Shown: positions 1 through 7,800 of the stretch, in pieces
Numbering within the stretch: the stretch's first letter is position 1
Layout of the letters: each line of letters opens with the position of its first letter
Source: an uncultured Allofournierella sp.
GTDB taxonomy: Bacteria > Bacillota > Clostridia > Oscillospirales > Ruminococcaceae
Assembly (NCBI GenBank): GCA_944382775.1
Contig: CALWNI010000015.1
Coordinates: 1 to 33,201 of the forward strand
Direction: 5' to 3'
Length of the DNA: 33,201 nucleotides
Notes under the pieces: generated by a model
The model's database searches: none
Told to the model about the DNA's origin: nothing
Seen by the model: only the letters and a program-made list of their open reading frames with translations
Program-made: the position numbers and the translations under genes

Positions 1-31
1 CACGATCCTTCTGCGATTTAATGTTAGGCAT
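1..31 (-). CDS. rpsT: 30S ribosomal protein S20, N-terminal fragment
   Basis: Read on the minus strand, the first ten or so codons give MPNIKSQKDRV, the usual start of ribosomal protein S20, a 16S rRNA-binding protein of the small subunit. The rest lies beyond the left edge. A strong Shine-Dalgarno (AAGGAGGTGG, plus positions 37-46) sits just upstream of the ATG at 29-31. The gene is divergent from gpr, the arrangement known from Bacillus and many Clostridia, which supports the call although only eleven residues are visible. Confidence 0.85.
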   Translation of the reverse strand, partial: MPNIKSQKDR

Positions 32-68
32 TCGTACCACCTCCTTGTCACCCATAACAGTGCAACTT

Positions 69-98
69 ATGATACCACATTTAAACCCTGCTTGGCAA
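69..98 (-). promoter_or_regulatory. Putative sigma-A promoter of rpsT
   Basis: On the minus strand a TTGCCA -35 (93-98) and a TATCAT -10 (69-74) are separated by 18 bases, and the start codon lies about 40 bases downstream. The boxes are good but not perfect matches to the housekeeping consensus. No convincing sporulation-type promoter for gpr was recognised in the same gap. Confidence 0.5.
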
Positions 99-218
99 GC
101 CCTTTTTTGCACTTTTTAATGGATTTTTTTGCGATAGGGGATAGAAAACGGTTTTTGAACCAAAAATCTGGGTAAAAATGGAACTGAAAACTAAAAAATA
201 CAGGAGGGAGTGGTTTGC

Positions 219-1022
219 ATGGCAATTTATACGGATATTGCAGATGAACTTTACGGCCCGCAAAAAGGGCAGATACCCAGTGGGGTAAAAATGCAAACGG
301 CGCAAAGCGGAAATATCAAGGTAATACGGGTACAAATCAGCCGTACCGGGCTGGAGCGTCCGGCAGGGCGGTATTCCACCATAGAACTGCCTGCCATTGC
401 AGTGCTGGATACAAGAAAAGATCAATATATTCAAACCATTGCACAGGAATTACGCCAGATGCTGCCCGAAACAGGCCCGGTTTTGGTGGTGGGGGTAGGC
501 AACCGAAACATTACAGCAGATGCGCTGGGGCCCTATACCGCAGAACATATCTTGGTTACACGGGGATTTGAGCAAACCCAAACTGCAGCATTGGGCTTGC
601 GGGAAGTTGCAGCCATTGCGCCGGGAGTGTCGGCAAAAACAGGGCTTTCCATGATACAGTTGCTGGCAGGAATTGTGCGAACCGTAAAACCTGCCGCAAT
701 TGTATGTGTAGACAGCTTGTGTACCGCCCAGCAAAAGCGGCTTGGCTGTACGGTACAAATCAGCGATACCGGCTTGCGCCCGGCCCGCCCACAAAGCAAC
801 CGATGCATTACACGGGCAATGCTGGGCGTTCCCGTTTTGGCAATCGGTATACCTACCATGATGGAGGCCGAGGAGTGTGAACAGGAAGAATCCGAGTTGA
901 TTGTGATTCCCCGTCGGCTGGATAGCCTGATAACAAAGGGAGCGGCACTGTTGGCACTGTCCATCAACAAGGCGTTACAGCCGCAATTTTCGGTGGAAGA
1001 GTTGAATTATCTGGCCAATTAA
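219..1022 (+). CDS. gpr: Germination protease GPR, compact form
   Basis: GPR is an aspartic-type endopeptidase that degrades small acid-soluble spore proteins during germination. The family blocks are present: GNRNITADALGP around residues 94-105, a VCVDSL block around 162-167, and QISDTG near 180. Asp101 and Asp165 align with the two aspartates I recall as catalytic in Bacillus GPR. The start at 219 is preferred because the SD (AGGAGG, 202-207) is well spaced; a GTG at 210 in the same frame is too close to it. The protein has 267 residues against about 320-370 in Bacillus; a C-terminal insert of the Bacillus protein is missing. The usual RTDLA zymogen-cleavage motif appears as YTDIA at residues 4-8. 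It is followed by spoIIP, as in other spore formers. Confidence 0.93.
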   Translation: MAIYTDIADELYGPQKGQIPSGVKMQTAQSGNIKVIRVQISRTGLERPAGRYSTIELPAIAVLDTRKDQYIQTIAQELRQMLPETGPVLVVGVGNRNITADALGPYTAEHILVTRGFEQTQTAALGLREVAAIAPGVSAKTGLSMIQLLAGIVRTVKPAAIVCVDSLCTAQQKRLGCTVQISDTGLRPARPQSNRCITRAMLGVPVLAIGIPTMMEAEECEQEESELIVIPRRLDSLITKGAALLALSINKALQPQFSVEELNYLAN

Positions 1023-1033
1023 ACGCATAAACG

Positions 1034-1075
1034 CTTCTGTTGGTTGCATAGGTTTAGGGTAGACCACAACAGAAG
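1034..1075 (+). promoter_or_regulatory. Intercistronic hairpin overlapping the spoIIP ribosome binding site
   Basis: CTTCTGTTG (1034-1042) is the exact reverse complement of CAACAGAAG (1067-1075). The right arm ends inside the AGAAGGAGG Shine-Dalgarno (1071-1079) of spoIIP. The 9-bp stem with a 24-base loop could partly hide the ribosome binding site or protect an mRNA end. No T-tract follows, so it is not a standard terminator. Confidence 0.4.
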
Positions 1076-1086
1076 GAGGCGTATGA

Positions 1087-2241
1087 ATGGCGCAAAAACG
1101 ATGGCTACACCGCTTAGGAACCGGAATTCTGACAGCGGGAGTCGGGTTGGCGGCATTGGGAGCGGCTCGGGTAACAGGTACACCCGATTTGGCAACAAGC
1201 CTAATTGTGGCAGGCAGTATAATAACCGACCCTGCAGCAGCGGTATCCGCAGCAGGTAGTATGATGCAGCAGGTGCCGGCGGTGCAAACCGATGCACAAC
1301 CGGTGGAGGAAGTACAAACGCCACAGCCAACCCCAGTGCCCGATGAGGCGGAACAAAGCGGACAAGAACAGCCGCAGCCAACCGAACCGCCCCAGCAAAC
1401 CGAACCGCCGCAAGAGGCGGAACCAACAACCGAAAAGCCGGAAAATGCAGGACAAATTGTCGAGCAGCACTATAACCAGGGGCAGGGTGGAATTTATGTA
1501 AGCTGTGGGGCAGGCACCATTAAAAATGTTACTAGTTTATCCTCTGCGGAAATTACCGAGGCAATTTCTGCAGGAATGCCCTTTGCCATTGAGGTGGGCA
1601 GCAGTGAACCGCAGGTGTTGATTATGCACACCCATACAACCGAAACCTTTGAACTGGAAGAACGGGATTGGTACGACTTGGCGTCCACCGCCCGCAGCAC
1701 CGATTTATCAGTGAATATGGCGGCAGTAGGCCAGCAAATTGCAGAACAGCTCAATGCGGCGGGCATTGTAACCTTACACGATACCACGCTTCACGATTAT
1801 CCCAGCTATAACGGTAGCTATGAACGCAGCAATGCCACGGTGCAAAGTTATCTGCAACAGTATCCCAGCATAAAAGTGGTGTTGGATGTGCATCGCGATG
1901 CAATTGAGCCGCAAAGCGGGCAGCGTGTCAGTGCCATTGCAGACATCAACGGGCAGAAAGCGGCGCAGGTAATGATTATCTGCGGTGCGGATAAAAACGG
2001 AAACCTGCCCAATTTTAAAAACAATTTAGCCTTTGCAGCGGCGTGGCAGAATGCAATGGAAAGCCGTTTTCCCGGGTTAACCCGCCCGGTTTTGTTTGAT
2101 TATCGCTATTACAATCAAGACCTAACCACAGGAAGCCTGTTGATTGAAATTGGCAGCCACGGAAACACACTGGCCCAGGCGATTTACTCCGGGCAGCTGG
2201 TGGGGCAGGCTTTGGTGGGGTTGTTTACCCAAGGTGCATAA
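1087..2241 (+). CDS. spoIIP: Stage II sporulation protein P (SpoIIP amidase/endopeptidase)
   Basis: SpoIIP is a membrane-anchored peptidoglycan hydrolase that works with SpoIID and SpoIIM to drive engulfment of the forespore. The 384-residue protein has a short basic N-terminus and a hydrophobic anchor (about residues 9-28). A Pro/Gln/Glu-rich linker follows (about 60-125), then the catalytic domain with LIMHTHTTETF, VVLDVHRDAI, a QVMIICGADKNG block and a C-terminal LLIEIGSHGNT. The histidines and glutamate are the expected zinc ligands and catalytic residues. A strong SD (GAAGGAGG) lies at the correct distance from the ATG at 1087. It follows gpr by 64 bases, the conserved gpr-spoIIP order. 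The linker is unusually rich in proline but its composition fits an extracytoplasmic spacer. Confidence 0.93.
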   Translation: MAQKRWLHRLGTGILTAGVGLAALGAARVTGTPDLATSLIVAGSIITDPAAAVSAAGSMMQQVPAVQTDAQPVEEVQTPQPTPVPDEAEQSGQEQPQPTEPPQQTEPPQEAEPTTEKPENAGQIVEQHYNQGQGGIYVSCGAGTIKNVTSLSSAEITEAISAGMPFAIEVGSSEPQVLIMHTHTTETFELEERDWYDLASTARSTDLSVNMAAVGQQIAEQLNAAGIVTLHDTTLHDYPSYNGSYERSNATVQSYLQQYPSIKVVLDVHRDAIEPQSGQRVSAIADINGQKAAQVMIICGADKNGNLPNFKNNLAFAAAWQNAMESRFPGLTRPVLFDYRYYNQDLTTGSLLIEIGSHGNTLAQAIYSGQLVGQALVGLFTQGA

Positions 2242-2250
2242 CAAAAGACG

Positions 2251-2279
2251 TTGACAAACCCGCTTTTGGGCGGTAAAAT
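2251..2279 (+). promoter_or_regulatory. Sigma-A promoter of the asnS T-box transcript
   Basis: A perfect TTGACA -35 (2251-2256), a 17-base spacer and a TAAAAT -10 (2274-2279). Transcription would start near 2286, at the head of the T-box leader. Confidence 0.8.
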
Positions 2280-2285
2280 ACCGAT

Positions 2286-2580
2286 AATAATGGCTGTGAA
2301 AAAGAAAAGTACGCAGGAGCCTTTGGTTCAGCGAGTGTGGGGCGGTGTAAGCCACATGCAAAGACCTGCCGAACGAACCCTTTTGAGCTGCAGCCCCAAC
2401 GCCTGCCCGTTACCATTACCGGGCAATGGTCAGTAGGGTGTGCCGTGGGTGGCGCGTTAAGCCGCAGCGCTTGCAAAAGAGCGTGAAAAGTGGCCGCAAA
2501 AGCGGCAATTTAGGTGGCACCGCGGATCCGGCAGCGATTCGTCCTAAACAAAAGGACGAATGGGCTGCCGGATTTTTTAT
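2286..2580 (+). promoter_or_regulatory. T-box leader (tRNA-Asn-sensing riboswitch) of asnS
   Basis: A 5' leader of about 300 bases holds the diagnostic T-box AGGTGGCACCGCGG (2512-2525). A small stem CCGC-AAAA-GCGG precedes it, and a large intrinsic terminator follows. The Stem I distal loop GGTGTAAGCC is seen near 2343-2352. The specifier region GAACGAACCC (2371-2380) offers two Asn AAC triplets, at 2372-2374 and 2376-2378; which one is read cannot be decided by eye. Uncharged tRNA-Asn should stabilise the antiterminator and turn on asnS. Apart from this element nothing else is seen between spoIIP and asnS. Confidence 0.93.
2526..2579 (+). terminator. Regulatory terminator of the asnS T-box
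   Basis: ATCCGGCAG (2526-2534) pairs with CTGCCGGAT (2565-2573) and ATTCGTCCT (2537-2545) with AGGACGAAT (2553-2561), followed by a run of T. It directly follows the T-box sequence, as required for antiterminator/terminator exchange. Confidence 0.92.
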
Positions 2581-2598
2581 AGCAAAGGAGAAAACGTA

Positions 2599-3984
2599 AT
2601 GAAACGCATCGACATTAAAGCGCTGTTCAGCGCACCCCCTGCCGATGGTACCGTTGTTACCGTAAGCGGCTGGGCAAAAACCGTGCGAGATTCCAAAAAC
2701 ATTGGCTTTATTGAGCTGAGCGACGGAACTTGCTTTAAGAACCTTCAGATTGTTTTCGAGGCTGCAAAGCTGGAAAACTACAAGGATGTTGCAAAGGCAG
2801 GCGTAGGCACCAGCATGCAGATTGTGGGCCGTGTTGTATTGACTCCCGGCGCAAAGCAGCCGCTGGAAATCAATGCGGACAGCGTAGAACTGCTGAACGT
2901 ATGCCCCACCGATTACCCCTTGCAGAAAAAGCGTCATACCGTAGAATTTTTGCGCACCATGCCCCATCTGCGTTCCCGCACCAACACCTTTGCGGCAGCA
3001 TTCCGTGTGCGCAGTGTGGCAGCGTATGCCATTCATAAATTCTTCCAGGAAAACGGATTTGTGTATGTACACACTCCGCTGATTACCGGTTCCGACTGCG
3101 AAGGCGCAGGCGAGATGTTCCGTGTAACCACTCTGGACCTGGATGCACTGCCCCGCACCGAAGAGGGTAAGATTGACTTTAGCCAGGATTTCTTTGGCCG
3201 CAGCACCAACCTGACCGTATCCGGTCAGCTGGAGGGCGAGGCAATGGCAATGGCATTCGGCAAAATTTACACCTTTGGCCCCACCTTCCGTGCCGAAAAC
3301 TCCAACACTCCCCGCCATGCGGCAGAGTTCTGGATGATTGAGCCAGAAATGGCATTTGCCGATTTGACCGATTACATGGACAACGCCGAAGCCATGGTAA
3401 AATACGTTATCGGCTATGTTCTGGAGCAGTGCCCCGACGAGATGGCATTCTTCAATCAGTTCTTTGATAAGGGTCTGATTGAGCGTTTGACTGGTTTGGT
3501 AAATGCGGACTTTGCCCGTGTAAGCTACACCGAAGCCGTTGAGATTCTGGAAAAGCACAATGACGAGTTCCAGTATAAGGTAGAGTGGGGCACCGACTTG
3601 CAGACCGAGCACGAGCGTTACCTGACCGAGCAGGTATTCAAAAAGCCCGTGTTTGTTACCGATTACCCCAAGGAAATCAAGAGCTTCTACATGCGCCAAA
3701 ACGAAGACGGCAAAACCGTTGCAGCAGCCGACATGCTGGTGCCCGGCGTTGGCGAACTGATTGGCGGCAGCCAGCGTGAAGAGCGTTATGATGTGCTGAA
3801 AGCACGCATGGAAGAGCTGGGCATGGAGTGCGGCGATTATGAGTGGTACATGGATTTGCGCCGTTTTGGCAGTGCAAACCATGCAGGTTACGGCTTGGGC
3901 TTTGAACGCCTGATCATGTACTTGACCGGCATTCCCAACATCCGCGACGTAATTCCCTTCCCCCGCACAGCCGGCGGCTTCTAA
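2599..3984 (+). CDS. asnS: Asparaginyl-tRNA synthetase
   Basis: A class IIb aminoacyl-tRNA synthetase of 461 residues, close to the family's usual 463, that charges tRNA-Asn in the cytoplasm. An N-terminal OB-fold anticodon-binding domain (about residues 1-115: [24 protein letters not shown]) is followed by the class II catalytic core. The core has motif 1 around [15 protein letters not shown], motif 2 in the [15 protein letters not shown] block, and motif 3 in [15 protein letters not shown]. The [17 protein letters not shown] sequence fits AsnRS rather than AspRS. The ATG at 2599 has an AAAGGAG site 8 bases upstream; codons farther upstream belong to the T-box terminator. It is a single-gene transcript controlled by the upstream T-box, which senses its own substrate tRNA. 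Confidence 0.97.
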   Translation: MKRIDIKALFSAPPADGTVVTVSGWAKTVRDSKNIGFIELSDGTCFKNLQIVFEAAKLENYKDVAKAGVGTSMQIVGRVVLTPGAKQPLEINADSVELLNVCPTDYPLQKKRHTVEFLRTMPHLRSRTNTFAAAFRVRSVAAYAIHKFFQENGFVYVHTPLITGSDCEGAGEMFRVTTLDLDALPRTEEGKIDFSQDFFGRSTNLTVSGQLEGEAMAMAFGKIYTFGPTFRAENSNTPRHAAEFWMIEPEMAFADLTDYMDNAEAMVKYVIGYVLEQCPDEMAFFNQFFDKGLIERLTGLVNADFARVSYTEAVEILEKHNDEFQYKVEWGTDLQTEHERYLTEQVFKKPVFVTDYPKEIKSFYMRQNEDGKTVAAADMLVPGVGELIGGSQREERYDVLKARMEELGMECGDYEWYMDLRRFGSANHAGYGLGFERLIMYLTGIPNIRDVIPFPRTAGGF

Positions 3985-3995
3985 TTGCAAAACAA

Positions 3996-4028
3996 AACCC
4001 CGTGGTCTTATCGACCACGGGGTTTTTC
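3996..4028. terminator. Bidirectional terminator between asnS and the GH2 gene
   Basis: CCCCGTGGTC pairs with GACCACGGGG across a 5-base loop. T-rich tracts follow on both strands (TTTTT on plus, TTTTGTTTT on minus), so it can end asnS and the converging GH2 gene. Confidence 0.9.
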
Positions 4029-4053
4029 TTGCGATAAAATCAAAAGATAAGGC

Positions 4054-6279
4054 TTATTTTTTGATTTTGTTCAGCATGTCGTTCAGCGCATACTTAGCAT
4101 CAGCAGGAACCTTTTTGCCTGCCATTTTTAAAATGGTTTCAACGCTCATGTTCTTCAGCATACCCAGCATGTTTTTCATGGACTGCGCATTCATGGTACC
4201 GCCGCCCATCTGACTGAATACTTGATTCATTACCTCGGCAGATTCGGGGTTTGCCATAATTTCGCCCATCTTATCCTTAATGGAGAAGAAGCCTTCGGGG
4301 AATTCCAACTTGCGAGAAACAGCAATGTCATCAAACCAGTTTGCCACACCGTCCCCGGTGTTTTCTTCTTGGGGCAGAATGTAGCTGGAATTGGGGGTGG
4401 TTACGCCGTTCAGATAGATCACATCATCTGCGGCACCTTCTGCACGGGCGGTGATTTCATTTACGCCGTTTTGCAGGGCAACGTCTTTAAACAAGAAAAT
4501 TTTGTCTGCTTTTAGGGTGGCAACTTCGCAGCCATTTACCAGCAGCGTAACCTGCGGGCAGTTCGAGTAAACCTTGATGTCACGCTGATCGGGGGCACGG
4601 TCCATAAAACGGCGGCCGCACACATGAACAAAGGGGGTGGTGGTCCAAAATGCCTTATAGGCAAAGAAGGAATCTTTGCGTGTTTTGCGGTCATAGGTTA
4701 CAAGACCTTTATTGTTGTGGCCTTTGCAGCCGCCCTCGTCGCGGGCATCGGCGGCAAAGTCAAACATATTCCAAACGTGGGTGCTCCACAGGTAGGGACG
4801 AGTGGCAAAGGTTTTCAGCATCTCTTCGTGGTAGTAGGCCTGGTACTCTTCGGTGTAGTCCTGCACCTCAGGTGCTTCGCTGTGCCAGCTCAGAATGGCC
4901 TCGCAGCCATATTCGGAAACGCCCAAAGGACGGTTGGGGTATTTTTGGTGGAATTCATCCAGCCAAGGACCGTTTTCGCTTACATCGCCCATATACCAGC
5001 CAAAGTAATGGTTGTAGCTCAGAACATCGGTAATCTGGTTGTGCTCCGACTCCATGTCCAGCATGGAAACCTGTGCCATGGTGGTCAGACGGGTGGGGTC
5101 TAGTTTATGGGTGAGCTCGTTCAGCTCTTTCAGATTTTCCAGCAGTTCAGGGCTTTCGCCGCCAATGCTGATTTCGTTGGAAATGCCCCAGAAAAAGATA
5201 GAGGGGTGGTTGTAGTTCTGCATCACCAGTTCAGTCATCTGCGAAATGGTGTTTTGCTTTGCGGCTTCGCCCTCGATAAACATGCTGATAAAGGGAATTT
5301 CTGCCCACAGCACCATGCCGGCACGGTCGCACAAATCATAGAAGTACTGGTCATGCTGATAGTGCGCCAAACGGATGGTATTGGCACCTACCTCACGAAT
5401 CAGAGCCATATCTTCGGCATGTTCTTGTTCGCTGATCGCCCAGCCCAAATCCTGACGGTCTTGATGACGGGAAACACCGTGCAAAGGATAGCTGCGGCCG
5501 TTCAGGAAAAAGCCCTTATCCGCATCCACAGAAAAACTGCGGAAACCAATTAAGGTGTCTACCTGGTCCAGTAGGGTTTCGCCACGCATCAGCTCAACCC
5601 GTGCGGTGTAGCAGTAAGCATCGTTGATGCCGTTCCACAAATGGGGATTTTCTACCTTGCCTTCCAGTACGGTATGTTCGGCGGCAGCAGCAGTTTGTTC
5701 CAAAACAATATTGTTCTGCTGATCCAGCACGGTCAAACGCACCAAATCGCCTTGTTGTGCACCGCAAACAAAGGCATCGGTACGCAGGTCGCCCTCGGCC
5801 TTGGGGGTGAAGAATACGCCGGTAGAACCGTGGCGCATCAAATCAAAATGGTTGGGCTCTACCTCCAGTAAGGATACATTGCGGTATAAGCCACCAAAGA
5901 AGGTAAAGTCAGCCTGTTGGGGATAAACATGATTTTCGCGGTTGTCTACCAGCACCTCCAGCAGGTTGTCGCTTTGGTTCAGTGCCTGGGTAAGCTCAAA
6001 GCGGAAGGTAGAAAAACCACCCTCGTGGCTGCCCAGCTCCTTGCCGTTGCAAAAAACGGTAGCAACGTGGTTTGCACCTTCAAACTGGATAAACTGACGC
6101 TTGCCAGCAGTGGGGGCAGGCAGCTGGATTCGATAGCGATATTGACCGCGGTCATAGTCGGCGCCGCCGTCCTGGCCGTCAAGGTTATTCCAAGTATGGG
6201 GCAAAGAAACGGTTTGCCAAGCGCTGTCGTCGGCAGTCTTGGTAAATTGTGCGGTTGTTAGTAAGGTGATGCTACGCAT
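4054..6279 (-). CDS. Glycoside hydrolase family 2 (beta-galactosidase-like) with helical C-terminal tail
   Basis: A 741-residue GH2 retaining glycosidase without a signal peptide, so probably cytoplasmic. The N-terminal sugar-binding jelly roll (LPHTWNNLDGQDGG, near residues 26-39) is followed by an immunoglobulin-like domain and the TIM barrel. The barrel carries the acid/base Glu369 in GISNEIS and the nucleophile Glu456 in VSEYGCE. FDFAADARDEGG followed by NNKG (522-525) resembles beta-galactosidases; NxKG also occurs in beta-glucuronidases, so the substrate is uncertain. The last 82 residues (660-741) form a Met-rich, helical extension beyond the usual GH2 domains. SD AAAGGA precedes the ATG. 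The gene is divergent from an AraC activator and near a GPH sugar symporter, pointing to uptake and cytoplasmic hydrolysis of a glycoside. Confidence 0.88.
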   Translation of the reverse strand: MRSITLLTTAQFTKTADDSAWQTVSLPHTWNNLDGQDGGADYDRGQYRYRIQLPAPTAGKRQFIQFEGANHVATVFCNGKELGSHEGGFSTFRFELTQALNQSDNLLEVLVDNRENHVYPQQADFTFFGGLYRNVSLLEVEPNHFDLMRHGSTGVFFTPKAEGDLRTDAFVCGAQQGDLVRLTVLDQQNNIVLEQTAAAAEHTVLEGKVENPHLWNGINDAYCYTARVELMRGETLLDQVDTLIGFRSFSVDADKGFFLNGRSYPLHGVSRHQDRQDLGWAISEQEHAEDMALIREVGANTIRLAHYQHDQYFYDLCDRAGMVLWAEIPFISMFIEGEAAKQNTISQMTELVMQNYNHPSIFFWGISNEISIGGESPELLENLKELNELTHKLDPTRLTTMAQVSMLDMESEHNQITDVLSYNHYFGWYMGDVSENGPWLDEFHQKYPNRPLGVSEYGCEAILSWHSEAPEVQDYTEEYQAYYHEEMLKTFATRPYLWSTHVWNMFDFAADARDEGGCKGHNNKGLVTYDRKTRKDSFFAYKAFWTTTPFVHVCGRRFMDRAPDQRDIKVYSNCPQVTLLVNGCEVATLKADKIFLFKDVALQNGVNEITARAEGAADDVIYLNGVTTPNSSYILPQEENTGDGVANWFDDIAVSRKLEFPEGFFSIKDKMGEIMANPESAEVMNQVFSQMGGGTMNAQSMKNMLGMLKNMSVETILKMAGKKVPADAKYALNDMLNKIKK

Positions 6280-6311
6280 GGTCTTTAAATCCTTTCTTTA
6301 AAAAATAAAGA

Positions 6312-6327
6312 TACGCAAAAGTGCGTA
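6312..6327 (-). promoter_or_regulatory. Small hairpin in the GH2 5' leader
   Basis: TACGCA-AAAG-TGCGTA is a perfect 6-bp stem with a 4-base loop between the likely promoter and the GH2 start. A similar GCAC-AAAA-GTGC stem (6491-6502) lies before the divergent araC-type gene. Their role, if any, is unknown. Confidence 0.3.
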
Positions 6328-6346
6328 GTTCTTTTGATATGTTTTT

Positions 6347-6376
6347 ATAGTAATGGAAAGCCAAAACAAACAACAA
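6347..6376 (-). promoter_or_regulatory. Possible promoter of the GH2 gene
   Basis: On the minus strand TTGTTG (6371-6376) and TACTAT (6347-6352) are separated by 18 bases. The match is moderate. The inverted repeat at 6409-6439 lies just upstream of the -35, where an AraC-type activator would bind. Confidence 0.35.
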
Positions 6377-6408
6377 GAAAAAATTTTGCAATATGGGTAA
6401 AAAATTTG

Positions 6409-6442
6409 CGTTATTTTTCAAAATCGCAAAAAAATAACGATT
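6409..6442. promoter_or_regulatory. Putative AraC-type operator in the divergent GH2/araC promoter region
   Basis: CGTTATTTTT (6409-6418) is the reverse complement of AAAAATAACG (6430-6439). The right half extends to AAAAAAATAACGATT (6428-6442), matched at 14 of 15 bases by AAAAAAATTACGATT (7770-7784) ahead of the GPH symporter gene. Position and sharing suggest a binding site for the adjacent AraC-family activator. The A/T richness means chance cannot be excluded. Confidence 0.45.
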
Positions 6443-6525
6443 TTATTATAGAATGTTAATAAAATAGCATGGTATGATAGCCGTAAAATAGGCACAAAAG
6501 TGCGGGAAGGTCAGGTAGAATAGCG

Positions 6526-7734
6526 ATGGAACGGCAACAACGGCAACTGGAGTGTTTAATGGAACTGGCGCATAAACTGCTCGATACAACACTGATCCAT
6601 GTGAATCGAAAACTGGTACCCAACGAAACGCCGGAAGCCAGCTATATGCCAACGTTTCTTCGCCAACGGCTGCACGAGCTTTTGTATGGAGGGCTGTTGT
6701 TTGATTGCGATGTACAGGGCGAAGTATTGCAGGTATACCAAGCAGAACTTGCCTGTGGCGTGCATATGGCCATAATGGCTTTGCCCAATAAAGAAGGGTT
6801 TCTGGTGGTAGGCCCCTATTTGCCGGATCAGATGAGCGAACTTACCATAGAAGAGCAGCTTACAAGCCATGGAATTGCACTAAAGGAAAAGCCGATCTAT
6901 TTAACCTATTTAAACAGCTTGCCCACCATTGCAGAAACAAAACTGCACAGCCTATTTTCCATGGCGGCATCTTGCTGGTGTGAAAATACGGTGGCAACCA
7001 ATTTAAAGGGCTTTCATTTAAACCAAAATACTGCACCTTGTCCTGTGTTTGCGGAAGAAACCTTTCAGCTGCGTGCCGAAACATTGGAAAAGCGGTATGC
7101 CCAAGAACACTATATTTTAAACATGGTAATGCAGGGCAATACCGAAGTTGCCAATCAGCTGGGGCCGCGCACCTTTGTGTTGGAACGCCTTCCCAACAAA
7201 TTGCGCAATGAAAAAAATTTAGCCATTATTTTTAACACGCTTTTGCGCAAAAGCTTGGAACAGGTGCATGTGCATCCTTTGTACATTGATAGCATTAGCG
7301 AAAAATGGGCAACCCGAATTGAAAAGGTAGAACGGATAACCCAGATGGACGCTTTGTTTCGGGATATGGTTACCGACTACTGTTTAATGGTAAAGCGGCA
7401 TAGCCTTGCAAATTATTCCCCCAATGTGAGGGCAATGATTAATATGGTTAGCTTTAATCTCAGCGACCCAGAGCTTAGTCTTCGGATGATAGCCGATCAT
7501 TTGGGAATCAATCACAGCCATTTGTCCCAGCATTTCAACCGAGAGGTGGGGTGCAGTTTGCCGGATTACATTGCAGAAAAACGGGTAGAAATTGCCCGCC
7601 AGCTTTTGGGTGGCGGCAACGAAATGAGTGTGGGCCAAGTGGCACAGGCGGTAGGTTTTTCAGATGTAAATTATTTTGCAAAGGTGTTTAAAAAGAAGGT
7701 AGGATGCACACCATCGGCGTTTCGAAAAAAGTAA
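6526..7734 (+). CDS. AraC-family transcriptional activator of the GH2/GPH locus
   Basis: A 402-residue DNA-binding regulator. Residues 1 to about 290 form an N-terminal sensing region with no cupin motif. A conserved stretch (about 220-265: LRNEKNLAIIFNTLLRKS and then HPLYIDSISEKWATRIEKVE) resembles the AraC subfamily with YSIRK-type N-terminal regions. The C-terminal 100 residues hold the two helix-turn-helix units: LSLRMIADHLGINHSHLSQHFNREVG and VGQVAQAVGFSDVNYFAKVFKKKVGCTPSAFRK. It is divergent from the GH2 gene and upstream of the GPH symporter, so it probably controls both in response to the glycoside or a breakdown product. The ATG at 6526 has a weak SD-like GGTCAGG region upstream. Confidence 0.85.
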   Translation: MERQQRQLECLMELAHKLLDTTLIHVNRKLVPNETPEASYMPTFLRQRLHELLYGGLLFDCDVQGEVLQVYQAELACGVHMAIMALPNKEGFLVVGPYLPDQMSELTIEEQLTSHGIALKEKPIYLTYLNSLPTIAETKLHSLFSMAASCWCENTVATNLKGFHLNQNTAPCPVFAEETFQLRAETLEKRYAQEHYILNMVMQGNTEVANQLGPRTFVLERLPNKLRNEKNLAIIFNTLLRKSLEQVHVHPLYIDSISEKWATRIEKVERITQMDALFRDMVTDYCLMVKRHSLANYSPNVRAMINMVSFNLSDPELSLRMIADHLGINHSHLSQHFNREVGCSLPDYIAEKRVEIARQLLGGGNEMSVGQVAQAVGFSDVNYFAKVFKKKVGCTPSAFRKK

Positions 7735-7769
7735 ACCAAGAAAAATGTTGGCAAATATTGTAATAAACC

Positions 7770-7784
7770 AAAAAAATTACGATT
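7770..7784 (+). promoter_or_regulatory. Second copy of the putative AraC operator half-site
   Basis: AAAAAAATTACGATT matches 14 of 15 bases of the site at 6428-6442 in the same orientation. It lies about 40 bases upstream of the probable -10 region of the symporter gene, a sensible activator position. Confidence 0.45.
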
Positions 7785-7800
7785 CACACAAAAAACATCC

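Noticed and set aside
2416-3990. Minus-strand ORF of 524 codons antisense to asnS
   Set aside because: A shadow of the AsnRS gene produced by its codon use; no motif or SD.
4054-6279. Firm assignment of the GH2 enzyme as beta-glucuronidase
   Set aside because: NNKG fits the NxKG motif, but the FDFAADARDEGG context is more like beta-galactosidases, so the specific call was not made.
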